Source: Ignelater luminosus (Eukaryota > Arthropoda > Insecta > Coleoptera > Elateridae). Taken from it: DNA of 64,000 nt. The number at the start of each line of letters is the position of its first letter. Position 1 is the stretch's first letter. This document shows positions 49,490-60,861 of the stretch, piece by piece. The stretch covers positions 16,247 through 80,246 of the forward strand of contig VTPC01000425.1 of the NCBI GenBank assembly GCA_011009095.1. Direction: 5' to 3'. Both the position numbers and the translations under genes were made by a program. The notes under the pieces were generated by a model. That model saw only the letters and a program-made list of their open reading frames with translations. It searched no databases and was not told the origin of the DNA.

Positions 49490-49711
49490 TTATAACATCG
49501 ATACGTGAAATTAATTGCAAATGTTTATAATATTGACAACTAGTTATAAAGCGCCAACTTTACAGGCGGTCGTGCAAAAAAAAATTTTTAGTCGTTTAAA
49601 TCGTTTGTATCGCGTGTATTTGGTTTACATGTGTGTAACGACCCTTTTTTTTGCACTCCATACCTCAAAAAATCATGTTCCGCCGACCCTGTACAGATAT
49701 AAGTTTTCATG

Positions 49712-50112
49712 TTATTAAATGCCAGAAAATTCTTGAAAAACCGCTGGAAATCTGCACTAAACACCTGTAGAGACTAAATAGCCGACAAATTGTTATTAGT
49801 TTGAAATTACGAATTACGTCATGCCATTCGAAATGCAGAAGAATCTTTAGATAATTTGTGACGTTATGTTGGGTATACAAAGAGCACGTCTAGAATTTAC
49901 AGAATTATAAAGTTACAAATCGAAACCAGAAACTTACACAGATATTGGATTTCACAATGTTATTAAATTTCTGGATATTCTGGAAGGAACGCTAAACAGT
50001 TTGGGGATATACTCTAGACACCCATAGACACTAAATAACCTAAAGAATATTCTCCAGAAAATACGAACTACGCCTTAACATTCGAGACGTAGACAAATCT
50101 TTAGATCAGGAC
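49712..50112 (+). repeat. Diverged direct duplication, ~257-bp period
   Basis: Two units can be aligned by eye: one at about 49712-49858 and one at about 49965-50112. Shared blocks are TAGAGACTAAATAGCC versus TAGACACTAAATAACC, and AAATTACGAATTACG versus AAAATACGAACTACG, followed by AATCTTTAGAT in both. The offset is 257 bp. Identity is roughly two thirds, so this is an old local duplication or part of a satellite-like repeat. Confidence 0.6.
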
Positions 50113-51439
50113 CGACACTAGGGTATTTGGTGACTATGGCAGAATTGCTTATTCTCCATTGCCTCATTTGCATGCCCTTGAGCCGGCCTTGGAGTTTATA
50201 GTTCTAGAACTGAAAAGTCGGAAATTGATAAATGAGACCACATAACTTCACGAAACCGAACCTTTTTCAGAATAATCATTCATCTCATCTGGAGTTCTTT
50301 CTGTTTGTCTTCAAAGATTTACAAATAATTGTAAGTGAATCAGTTCGACCGGTAACTTTTTTCTTTTTAATACAACACCCTGTATGTCATCGTTTAATTG
50401 TTTATTTTTATTATAAATTACAGTCAGAATTTGAGAAAATTCTTCAAGTAGCCGGATAAATAATTCTAAGTGTAATATTTCACTTCCGTATAAGATTTTA
50501 CATAGACAATTGAAGCAGGTACTCATCTGTAATAATGTTTTACACGACCTTTTAAAACTACCCGTATCAAATTTTATTGAAAATTAATAAAAATTGCGGT
50601 AAGGAGGTGCCCTGCCCGCAAGTCGAAATAGCACGTGGGCGCTTCCGTCACGACCTATCCAATTCTGAGAATGTTATTAATTTAGATGAGAACGCAGGAA
50701 AATTCTTTAACATTTTTCACTTTTTTCAGATTCCGTTGACTTATTTTCAGACGTAATTTTCCTTAATTATGTCGACTCAGTTTCTATTTTTAAAGCTCCT
50801 TTTTAAGAGAATTCTCATTGAAGACTAATTGAACCAATTAGGAAATTGAGTTAGTAACATTAACATATTTGTCGAATAAAATAATTTTTATTCAAAGAGT
50901 AGTAATAATTAAATAGTAATTCTTATTTGAACATGTGTGTGCTTTGTTGGGTGTGACTACAATATGCCAAATTGAGTGTTAACCCAGGGTTTGTAATCCC
51001 TTCATGATGTCAGTGTGTGGTTGTCTTTCTCTTTGTCGAACTATTGTGTGCTTCTATTCCATATGCTCCCGAGCCAAAGTATAGTAAATTGACACTTCAT
51101 TATGAACACCCTGAGCAGTCATTATCGTCCCAGATGTGTACCTAAAGGTCGTCCCCCTCTTCAGTATGCACTTTGTCGCGAATTACATGGCTTTGATTTA
51201 ACATAAGTGCAACACCCCACACTTATTATTTTACAGAAAAATATTTTTTATTAATTATAATGTCGGAATCCTTCCGTTTGATGGAGATTTTCAACGTTTT
51301 ATATAAAATTAATTTAGGATTCTCGGAATCATTTAGTGAAATGGTTCGTCATTAATAACAAAACATTCATAAAGTCCATCGCTAATGAAAATAAACCAAA
51401 ATTCAAATTTGATTTATTCAGAAAACCAAAATTCGGGGA

Positions 51440-51620
51440 ACAAACGCAAATGTTTGTAAATCAAGTAATGCCCTGGGTCACAGGTGACTGTGGCGACAAA
51501 CGGCGGCAAACGGCGTCGTCGGCAACTAAACCTTATTGAATTCATTACTGTTTATTAATGCAGTTAGTACCAACCTAATTACAATTACTGACACCGGCGC
51601 GCGCCACAAAGAATATCACA
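51440..51620. other. GC-richer intronic islet, candidate enhancer
   Basis: Inside the large intron, this stretch has a run of CGGCGGCAAACGGCGTCGTC-type sequence and an E-box (CAGGTG). It also has several homeodomain-type cores (TTATTGAATTCATTA, CTAATTACAATTACTG). There is no convincing open frame. Large introns of developmental homeobox genes often hold enhancers, but here that role is an inference from composition and motif density. Confidence 0.3.
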
Positions 51621-54542
51621 CAATCTTATTACTCTCGACTGAATGTTGTTACTCTCTAAACCCAGATACGTTTACCTACTTTATGCTAATTCGAATTTTA
51701 TGCTCGAAACCCCTAAACAGGAGGTTTCGTTTTAATCTTTTAAAAGTTTTTCAGTGGAATTTTAACGCTTCATTTAGTACTTAAACCTTTTTATCTGCTT
51801 ATTAACATTACTGAATTATTTGAAGGTGTTTTACGTTCTTTTATCATGCGTGATACCGGCCTTTCAGTGCAACGTTTTTGACTTACAATGTAATGTAACA
51901 TGTGTCAGCTGCACAATATGAAATCCTATTGAATATAAATGTACAAGTAAAGTAGTCAGGGGTTGATTTGAAGTATTTGAAACTTTTGAAAAAGGTTTCG
52001 AAAACTTGCTGCTGGAAGTTTTTTAGTGTGAAGGGCTGTCAAGAAAGTATAGCTTAAGGGTAGCTATTATAATATTTTACTTTTATTGCATCCGCAATTA
52101 TAATGTAACAAAATATTTTACAAAGTTGCTTTAATGGCTATTCTTAATAGTAAGTAGACTTCGGTAGAATGACTGATCAGAACAAAATTTTAATAATCAA
52201 ATGGGAAACCAGTTTTGTTTTTAAAATGAAATCTTTTTTAATTATCAACTCAGCTTAACGAGCAACCTTTAATTTCCGCTGGAACTAGGAAACACTTTTC
52301 AGCTCCACAAGCATCTAAAAGTAGAAAAACAGGATTTGGCGATGTTCTTTTGTTGGTCTTCTGTTAAAATCTGAAATGTTTTATTTCTTTGAAGTGAGAT
52401 TCTCTTAATTTATATTATTCTTCTTAATTTTTCTTTTACTAAATCTTTATCTTCTTCGTTTCTATTATATTTTAGCCGCCTAATCAAGACAATAGCTACT
52501 TATGAAAATTAAACCGAGTGAACCTGGATGCTCTTAATTACTATGAATACAATAAGTTGTTTTAACAGTTGTTTCCATTAGATAAAAACTGAGTACTCAA
52601 ACATATCAAGAATGAGACAATCTGTACCTACGATTGCAAGGAGCAAAAGTTTTGCTTGAAACTCATACCTCGCTAAGTTTCTTTTAAGCTAATAAAACAC
52701 TCACAGTTTAATTTTTGAATCTAGACTCGTTTAGTATTATCCTGACTGTACAAGTCCACCAAAACTTTAAATCTACTATTTCTCTTTAACCCATGCTTTC
52801 TATATTATAGTAGTCAAGGCGTATACCCGTTAGTTGTGTTGCTGCATGCATCTTTTTCCTATTCTTCTATGTTTACAAAGAGAAATGAAGTAACTAAAAG
52901 TATTATAAAGCGACTACCTGCCCGGTGAATGTTAACCCATCAAGGTTCGAAAAATACATACAAACCAGTTCAGTAGCTACTCTAAAAGTAACTTTCTTTT
53001 TAATTTTCTAACTCCAGTGTTCTGGATCGTGGTGCAATGTGTAGAGCTCAAAACTGTTTCTGGCATACTGCGTGAGACTCCTGTTTTGATTCTTCATAAT
53101 GAAATAACATCATACTATCATACACTTATACTACGTTTATAAATTTCTCCTAATGCTAAATCCGTATGATAATACTTAACCGTCACATGACTTATTTTTT
53201 TATGTTCCAAATTGGTTAGAAATCTTGTTTTCCAAGATCATTTAAAGAGAGTAATTACATATTATTACTTGCAAATGGAATCAACTAATTATAACAAAAT
53301 CAGTGTAATTAGTTGAATTCAAGTTGCAGTTGGAGTATATAATCAAGCATAAATGTAATCTTATTTTTGGATCAGAGTTAGCAAACGGGAAATAGTACTG
53401 TCATGCAACCGACACTTTTGTTTGGCTTTTGACCTTCAAAGTTAACATAAACAATGCATTTCTATTAAACAACCAAAATGTCCAAATAGTACTCATCAGT
53501 GACAGTTGTCTGTTATATTATGTGGAATAGTAAAACTACGGTTAGTTTCACTCTCTCTGTATTCTAATGCTCCAGAGGAAAGGCTACGTACTGTAGCTGT
53601 AGTTTCCTTTATTTTCTCTAGAGAGGGGCATTATCTATAATCTCTCACAGAATAATTCTACCAAAGTCTTCTTTCGCATATTTGTAAGGCTAAAGAAGAA
53701 GAATAGAATAAAGATGTTTACGATTCAATATGTATCTGCTGAAGAGTCAATATCACCATTTAGACAATTTCAAGTGTTACGTCACAATTAGAGAATACCA
53801 CTGATTAACTCCATAGCTAAAATTGAAATTGTAATTTATCTTCAGGCGTTTAGTGTGTAGTTAGTAATGAAGTTTGTATCGTTATTTCTAAATATTCTTT
53901 CAAATTGTCAACCAGTTTGTACCTGTCGCAAGTACTGTTAAAAGGGACAAGCGGCAGGTACACGATCTCTTTTTCGTGACTAACAACTTCCGGCTTCGCT
54001 ATATGAAAGCCGAAGAGCAGTAACAATAAATTATTTTTAAAATTTAAGTGGTTGTTTGAATTATTCACCCCGACCTGTTGCTGCAATCTTCTTCTTCTCA
54101 AAATCATAACCTAAATTTACTTAAGCATTAAACATATACATCTAACAAATAAAAGATAAACGCATTTAAGTTTTAAAACAAATAACTTACATAAAACAGG
54201 CAGACGCCAACTAAAATTTTTTTATGAAACAAACAGGTGTAATTGAACTCGATATACTATTAAAAGAATTAAATAAGCCTAAGCTTTCCTAATCTAATGG
54301 CATTTAGTCCATCTCTAAATCAGTGCTAATAATAAATTTAATAAATTATAAGCAAAAGATAGCTCAATTTTTTTTTCTAAAAAGAATGATTATAGCAATT
54401 TTAAATATGTCAAACAGAGCTTTAAGATGTTTATAAGTGGTTGTAACCACACCGATTTTCTAAGCTGAACCAAAACAAAATTCGCAGGTCTACAATGAAA
54501 CAAGGTTTCTAGTAAATTTTACAAATTATCGTTAACGTTGTA

Positions 54543-55833
54543 ACACATGGGCTGAAAAGTCCCAGGCCTAACAAATAGATGGCGCTAGTTCTATTGCATT
54601 CACCGCTTTTTCAGTTAGTACTAACCTTCAAAAGACAGCTGTTAAAATTTCATGATATTTTATTCATTATTTTGTGAGTTATTGTGCTAAGAGTGACGCT
54701 ACTTTTGTTATTTTCAAAACAATGAATCAAAAACAATTTCGAGTTTTAATTTTACACTGCTTCTTGATGGGAAAAAATACCGTTCAAGCGAAGCAATGGC
54801 TTGAAAAGTGTTATGGGGACTCCGCTCCATCAGAAACAACAATAAAACGTTGGTTTGCTGACTTCAAACGTGGTAGTAGAGACACCGATGATGCAGAACG
54901 CAGTGGACGTCCAAATGAGGCGGTAACACCAGAAAACATCAAAAAAATCCACAAAATCGTTTTGAATGATCGAAAAGTGAAGTTGCGTGAGTTAGCTGAC
55001 ATCGTAAAGATATCAAAAGAACGTGTTGGCTTTATATTGCATGAGCATTTGACTATGAGAAAGCTCTGCTCAAAGTGGGTGCCGCGTTTGCTCACTGTTC
55101 ACCAAAAACAAGAACGTGTTGATGTTTCTGAGCAGTGTTTGCCCATGTTTAAACGTAACAAACCGGAATTTTTGCGTCGATATGTGACAATGGATGAAAC
55201 ATGGATCCATCACTTCACTCCGGAATCAAAACGATCGTCATCTGAGTGGACAGCAACTGGTGAACCTCGTCCAAAGCGACCGAAAGCACAACAATCGGCT
55301 GGAAAGGTTATGGCCTCGGTATTTTGGGATGTGCGTGGTGTAATATTCATCGACTATCTTGAGAAGGGAAATACCATCAACAGTGAATATTATATAGCGT
55401 TATTGGAGCGTTTGAAGGCCGAAATTGCAAAGAAACGACCGCATATGGCAAAAAAAAATTTGTTTCATCAAGACAACGCACCGTATCACAAGTCAATCAA
55501 AACAATGGCAAAACTACATGAATTGACCTTCGAATTGCTCCCACATCCACCGTATTCGCCAGATTTGGCTCCCAGCGACTACTGGCTGTTCGCAGACCTA
55601 AACAAAATGCTTGCCGGTAAGAAATTTCGCTCGAATGAAGAGGTTATCACTGAAACTGAGTCCTATTTTGAGGCAAAAGATAAATCGTTCTACAAAAGTG
55701 GTATTGAAATGTTAGAGCGGCGCTGAAATGATTGCGTTGTTCTTGATGGAAATTACGTTGATGAATAAAGCTAATTTTGAACAAAAAAAAACGTGTTTTC
55801 TTTGTTAGGCCTGGGACTTTTCAGCCCATGTGT
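54543..55833 (+). mobile_element. Mariner transposon, irritans-type, copy A
   Basis: A 1291-bp element is flanked by TA (54541-54542 and 55834-55835). Its near-perfect inverted ends are ACACATGGGCTGAAAAGTCC at the left, and GGACTTTTCAGCCCATGTGT at the right. It lies in sense orientation inside intron 1 of the homeobox gene, 3 kb before the homeodomain exon. A very similar copy in opposite orientation is at 60862-62156. Confidence 0.95.
54722..55768 (+). pseudogene. Mariner transposase, copy A, late nonsense codon
   Basis: The ATG at 54722 starts MNQKQFRVLILHCFLMGKN; an upstream in-frame GTG is ignored. The helix-turn-helix regions are followed by the linker WVPRLLT, and the catalytic motifs are MDETWIHH, FHQDNAP and APSDYW with 34 residues between the last two aspartates. 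The sequence is clearly like irritans-subfamily transposases. A TGG codon has become TGA (55724-55726, codon 335), removing the last 14 residues (NDCVVLDGNYVDE and neighbours). The frame is otherwise open to TAA at 55766-55768. Compared with copy B, one codon has been lost in the lysine run before LFHQDNAP, and NAPC has become NAPY. It is almost intact and probably young. Confidence 0.93.
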
Positions 55834-55835
55834 TA

Positions 55836-58800
55836 ATTATAAAAACAACGCAAAGCTGATCGCATCTGTTCACTATTCAATTATGCACAAAACTTAAGTA
55901 TTTTGTACGCAAGCGCAAGAATTTTGATTTAAGGAATTAGAAAATAATTTACAGAAATCTTCTCCTATTTTTAAATTTATTTTAAGGTTTTCATGCTAGC
56001 AACTATTGCTGTTACCAAAAAGGTCCACTATCTGCATTAGACAAAGCAAAGGAACTGAACAAATTTTTTCGTGCTTGTAATAAAAGGATTAAAGCGGTAG
56101 ATGCTTACAATCGTTTGCTTAGAAATAGCATCTCACGCAGTTCCATTATTTAAAATTCTCTCCAAACTGTTCTGCAAAACAGTATCACGACTAGTCACTA
56201 TTCTGCTCTGTTAAGATTTCTTCTTAAATTAAGTGAGATCATTAAGTATCAAGACCAATTTTACATTCCCTTTGTGCTGCACAAATGTACCTGTCTAGTT
56301 CTATATTTAGTTTACTGTTGAAATCTATAAGGCCTTTTTTCTTGATCAATAGGGTTTTTAATTAACCTGAACTTCTTTTATCACTTTTCAAGCTAAATAG
56401 TAACGATAACTACCATATCAAGACATGTGTCAGGTTAATTTCATAGAGTTGACTAAGGAACTGTATTATTGTGCTTTATTGTTTTATCTGATCTTCTGAG
56501 CTAACCGAACTTTTTGGACCAAACGACAAAATCTTTTTCGCATTAAACTCAATCTACTTAGGTGCTCAGTTTTATCTTCATTTATAGCAACTTTGCCCAA
56601 GACGTACAAAAGAAGGTGCTGGAATGCAAAGAATTACAAAAAGGTATTAAAGCATCTCTACTCTCTCAAACACACTAAAGAAAACAATCACATTTGAATC
56701 ATTCATCAAGCTGTCAAGAGTCTATCAGAATCCCTTATACTTACTACTTCTAGGATGCGGAGGTATAAAAACAGTCACGTTTACTCGTTACAGATTATCA
56801 GGTCATATTAGAATATGTTTAACTGTATTGCTGATATTTCTACGTCTACATTCGAATTTTTGACTTTACATAATTAAATTCATTAATAATTAATCAAAAC
56901 CTGTCCAGATTCTGCCTAAGATTTGGTATCTAGTTTTTGTGGAATTATGAGATTGCCCGCTAGTGCTGATGTTTTGGAACTGTAAATTAACAGTTGAAAG
57001 AGTTAAACCAACAAAAAGAACCTTACAGTAGAATGTTTAATGTTAATTCTATTGGATCATATTTCCAATGAGGGTGTCAAAAAAGAATATTAACCCTTAA
57101 GTTATTTTGAGCTTATATCTGAATTTTCGGGTTATTTTGGCAGATCAAGCTGTTCTTGAATATCGATCTACATTGCCTTTTATATAACCGATCGGACTGT
57201 TCAAGCCGATCGAGCTTTTCAGATTTTACCAAAAATGTTAATGTCGATCCATGAAGATTCTATACAGATGAGAATTTCTATTTATCCTTGTACTTGCTTA
57301 CTTAATCTCAAGTTCTTATATCGATAATTATTATCGTCAAGAGTATGAGAAAGTATTTAGATAACGGAGAAGCGAAACCGACAATCACTATTTTGGTAGG
57401 TAACAGCACTTTCGAAGGCAACACTGAACAAAACCAGTTTTTCTCAAGATGTTACTAGATTTCTTATTTTTACAAGTTTTTTTGTTATAATGAAATTACA
57501 ATTGACAAAATTCTCTGTTGAATTGTATATTTTTTTGCTTCCAATAAGCTACAGTTTAGTCTAGTACAAATATGGTAACACGCAACAAACCTCCTGACGA
57601 AGTTCCTTCTAGTAATCAAGTGGTCATCACTGTAACAATAAAGACATAATTAGTTACAGCAGATTTGCCATGTTGCACATTAGACTTTTGATTTTGTACG
57701 CAAAATCTCCCGTGCACAGTAGTGGGAAAAACGTTATCCAAAGAGAATTTTTACCTTCGTTTACAACCAGGACTGTACTCTTAATTTTCCTTTTGAGTAC
57801 GAATACTATGTCGATAGTGGAATAATTAACGATTCATTTTATTAGACTCAGAGTTTCAAGATTAGACTGAGTCATGTTGAAAACAAATAATATTTAATTC
57901 TGTCGAAAAAAGAATTGCTAAATATTCAGAGGATGATTCAGTTTGCTAACACTTGGTATATTCACCAAGATAGAAAAGAAATTTTTGAAATGCTTGAAAG
58001 AAATGTCTGAATGAAGCTTAAATAAGATATTTTTATCTGTTTTTTACAAACGAGTTTTCCCTCTATAACTAAGTATAGTGACTTTATAAATGAAGGATAG
58101 GAAGATGTTGAGATAAATTTCGTAATTTTTTTGTAAGATTGTAATTTGACTGAGATTGTATTGAACGTATACAAAACGTTCCGTTGAGTTAATGACTAAG
58201 TCTTGAGTATACTATAAAATTTAAATTTAAATCTCGACCAAATAATTATAATTTCCAAATGACCAATAAGTCAAAGAGCCCAACATCTTTCAGAACCGTT
58301 AGTTTTAACTTCCAGTTGCAGGTTTAAACAGGCCAGAAGGCGAGAGAAGACTTAGGCCCGCTGTGTGCAAATTATAGAAAATCAGGCATACATAGATATC
58401 ATAGAAAGAAAAACAAACGTATTCAAATTAGCCATTTTTGTTTCCTGTTTAAACAACACTGCAAACCCGCAACAAATAAAAGGGAACAATGCACGCGGTA
58501 TTTGACCAATTATCATTGAAGGTCATCACAATTCTCTAGAGCTGGTAGAAATTTTCTGTTGGTTATAAAAAGTTGAAACATGACGGAGCTCCTTCACATC
58601 TAATCAAAAAGCAATCTCGGAAATTTGAATAATTGAGAACTTGCTAGACATTACGTGGATAAATTAGTGTTTGCCCATATTATAGGCCTATGACCTATAT
58701 TGAGCATGAAATGCGATTTTAAAAATTTTAAAAACCTTATTAAACGCCTATTAAGCAATTATGCTATAATTTAAACTGATGACACTGAATTAATTAACAA

Positions 58801-58881
58801 CTGGAATACATTTTGATGTTTTGAGTTCACTTTAAACTTGTAATTTCGTAATTGTGCATTATTTTTTTTTATTTATTTCAG
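55836..58881. other. Homeobox gene intron 1, last part, with splice acceptor
   Basis: AT-rich and without supportable genes. It ends in a strong acceptor: a T-rich tract and ATTTATTTCAG, with the AG at 58880-58881, directly before the homeodomain exon. Confidence 0.6.
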
Positions 58882-59153
58882 ATGGGGCATTCAAAAAACT
58901 AAAACCAGAACCGGTAACGTCTGGTAGTAGCAGTAGTTTAGGAACAGTAACACCTCCGGGTGGTCCTCAGCACGCCGGGCACACACCCACAACAGCATCA
59001 TGTCCGACGCCAGCAAGAAGAAGGCATCGAACTACATTTACCCAAGAACAATTAGCAGAATTGGAAGCTGCCTTTGCTAAAAGTCATTATCCAGATATTT
59101 ATTGTAGAGAAGAATTAGCGAGAAGTACGAAATTAAATGAAGCACGAATACAG
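58882..59153 (+). CDS. Prop1: Prop1-family homeobox gene, homeodomain exon (residues 1-46)
   Basis: A 272-bp coding exon that continues the exon ending at 38208: phase 1 joins ...[15 protein letters not shown]. After a Ser/Gly/Pro linker it enters the homeodomain at 59016 with [20 protein letters not shown], then [20 protein letters not shown] and NEARIQ. R5, F8, L16, F20 and Y25 are in their canonical positions. The exon ends after Q46 (donor CAG/GTAAAAC). Position 46/47 is the classic intron site of paired-class homeodomains, so VWFQNRRAK should open the next exon. The RRRHRTTF start and overall pattern fit the Prop family (vertebrate PROP1, and what I recall as fly CG32532) better than Alx, Drgx, Otp or Prrx, which start differently. 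No paired domain is present. The next coding exon is not found up to 64000. The protein would be a nuclear DNA-binding regulator; its targets cannot be inferred from the sequence. Confidence 0.85.
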
Positions 59154-60860
59154 GTAAAACATTCTTAATTAGGTATTACACAACAAAATAAAACAATTAG
59201 ATACAGAATCGATTTTGTTTATTACAAATCAGTAACATTGTTGTGTAAGTACTGATAGAGGGATTTCAATTTTGTTTCTTAGGGGTTGAAACAGAGAGGG
59301 TGGCGTAGACGTAGACGCACTCGGCCAGATCTTTGATTGAATTATAGACATTCGTTAGGCCGCGGGGCCCAAGAGACACAACTGTCACAGCACACCCCCC
59401 GGGGTGGACGACCGTGACTCACGCATTAGGGCACATCCTTTTGCCTTTAGACCCATCCTACATCTTACACTCAACTTAACCCTTACTTTTAACACAATTT
59501 GCTATATTGAATTATGCTACATGAAGACGTAACAACTAACAAAACATGCACAAAGTGAATGCACAAAAAAGAAAACGCATCATTAAAAGTTTTGATTGAA
59601 TATTATGGAAAGAAAATAGTCGATAAAACTAAAAGTTTTAAGTTTATAGGTGCTGTCTCGTTTTATGTCTGGATTTATTTTTTCAGATCGTGTCTATTGG
59701 TATAAAAATATCGTAAGAATATTAGAGCTTAGAAAGAGATTAAATTAGCGGAAAAATTAGTGTTGATATTTTCGACCAGTTTTAATTATTTGTAAATAAT
59801 TAGTAATGAATTTCTCTCCAAACACATGGGAATTCAAGTTTTTTTTTTGTTAAAAATTTATCGTAGGGACAAAAGCAATTACTTATTTTACTACAGCATC
59901 TACAATGCAATATCTTCTGGAACTCGTCAGAATATTATTCTAGGAGAATCTTGAATTTGCCGATTTGGTTTGTAATAGTTTCTGAATCTGTTAATTCCTA
60001 GGTTATTAAAGGAAAACAAGAAAGACTATATAAAGAGCAGAGCAATTTTGAATTTTTCTAGAAATAAATAAATAAATAAAAATAAAATAGACTACGTCTG
60101 TAATAAATTAGTTATTAAAATTGTTCTGTAGAAATCGTTTCTAAATTCTTATTGTTAAACTATGGTGTACTTTTTGCTTTTACCCGATGATAATTAACCT
60201 CAGAAATAAAATCTGTTTCATAGCAATTGGAAGTCATAATCACAGTCCAAAGGAATTAGTAAAAGTTAATAGAAAGATAAACATGAAGTTATCAAGGACA
60301 TTAAATAACAATGATTCAGTTTAATTTAAATTATACTTACTACACTAGATTCAGTTTTGGGTGAAGGCCTTATTTCACCACCCTTACTATATTAACAAAT
60401 TAGCATAACAATCTTGTTTGTTTAAGATTTTATTGTGTCTCATTTTTACAATCTTAAACTCTCGATAATAAGACAAGACTCAATAAGAGTCGATCCTTTC
60501 AAAACTGACTTGTCTTCAAGTTTTAAGTTTTATTACAAACAGAAATTGTAAATATCACGGCATTGTACTCAATGTAAAATAGTTTTCAAGAGCTAACTTA
60601 AATTAAAATTTAGACAATTTAAATACAACAGAAAATTTGCAAATCCTGGGTGTTAGATTTGCTAGTACCCTTATTTCTGTTAAGGTTTAATCCAATAATA
60701 GCTGCATTTATAGTAGCCTATCCTGCTGGTCAACCAACCAAAATAAGTTGCTCCAAAGAAAAGTATCTACACAAAGTTTGAACTTGCTCAAAGAAACATT
60801 GATCCTTTATTATGATTAATATTGCATGACTGGGGATAGCACATCGTAAAAATGTAGTAT
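59154..60860. other. Start of homeobox gene intron 2
   Basis: The donor GTAAAAC opens the intron. A GC-rich stretch at 59283-59450 is unusual for the region and begins just after a good splice acceptor (GTTTCTTAG); it is listed separately. The rest is AT-rich, including AAATAAATAAATAAATAAAA at 60062-60085. No VWFQNRR-type exon was found. Confidence 0.5.
59283..59336 (+). other. Possible alternative terminal exon of homeobox gene
   Basis: TTTTGTTTCTTAG (AG at 59281-59282) is a good acceptor, 129 bp after the homeodomain exon's donor. If it were used, the frame would continue in phase as GLKQRGWRRRRRTRPDL and stop at 59334-59336. The homeodomain would then lack helix 3 and carry a basic tail. 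The surrounding GC-rich sequence (59283-59450) differs from the intron background. It may equally be a conserved non-coding element, and nothing shows it is transcribed. Confidence 0.2.
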
Positions 60861-60861
60861 A

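Larger units (their letters stand above)
49490..54542. other. Homeobox gene intron 1, right part
   Basis: No protein gene is supportable. It includes a diverged direct duplication (49712-50112), a short GC-richer stretch at 50590-50660 and a larger one at 51440-51620, listed separately. The remainder is AT-rich and unrecognised. Confidence 0.45.

Noticed and set aside
54811..55095. Open frame antisense to the mariner transposase (and its twin at 61604-61888)
   Set aside because: These are shadows of the real transposase frames on the opposite strands.
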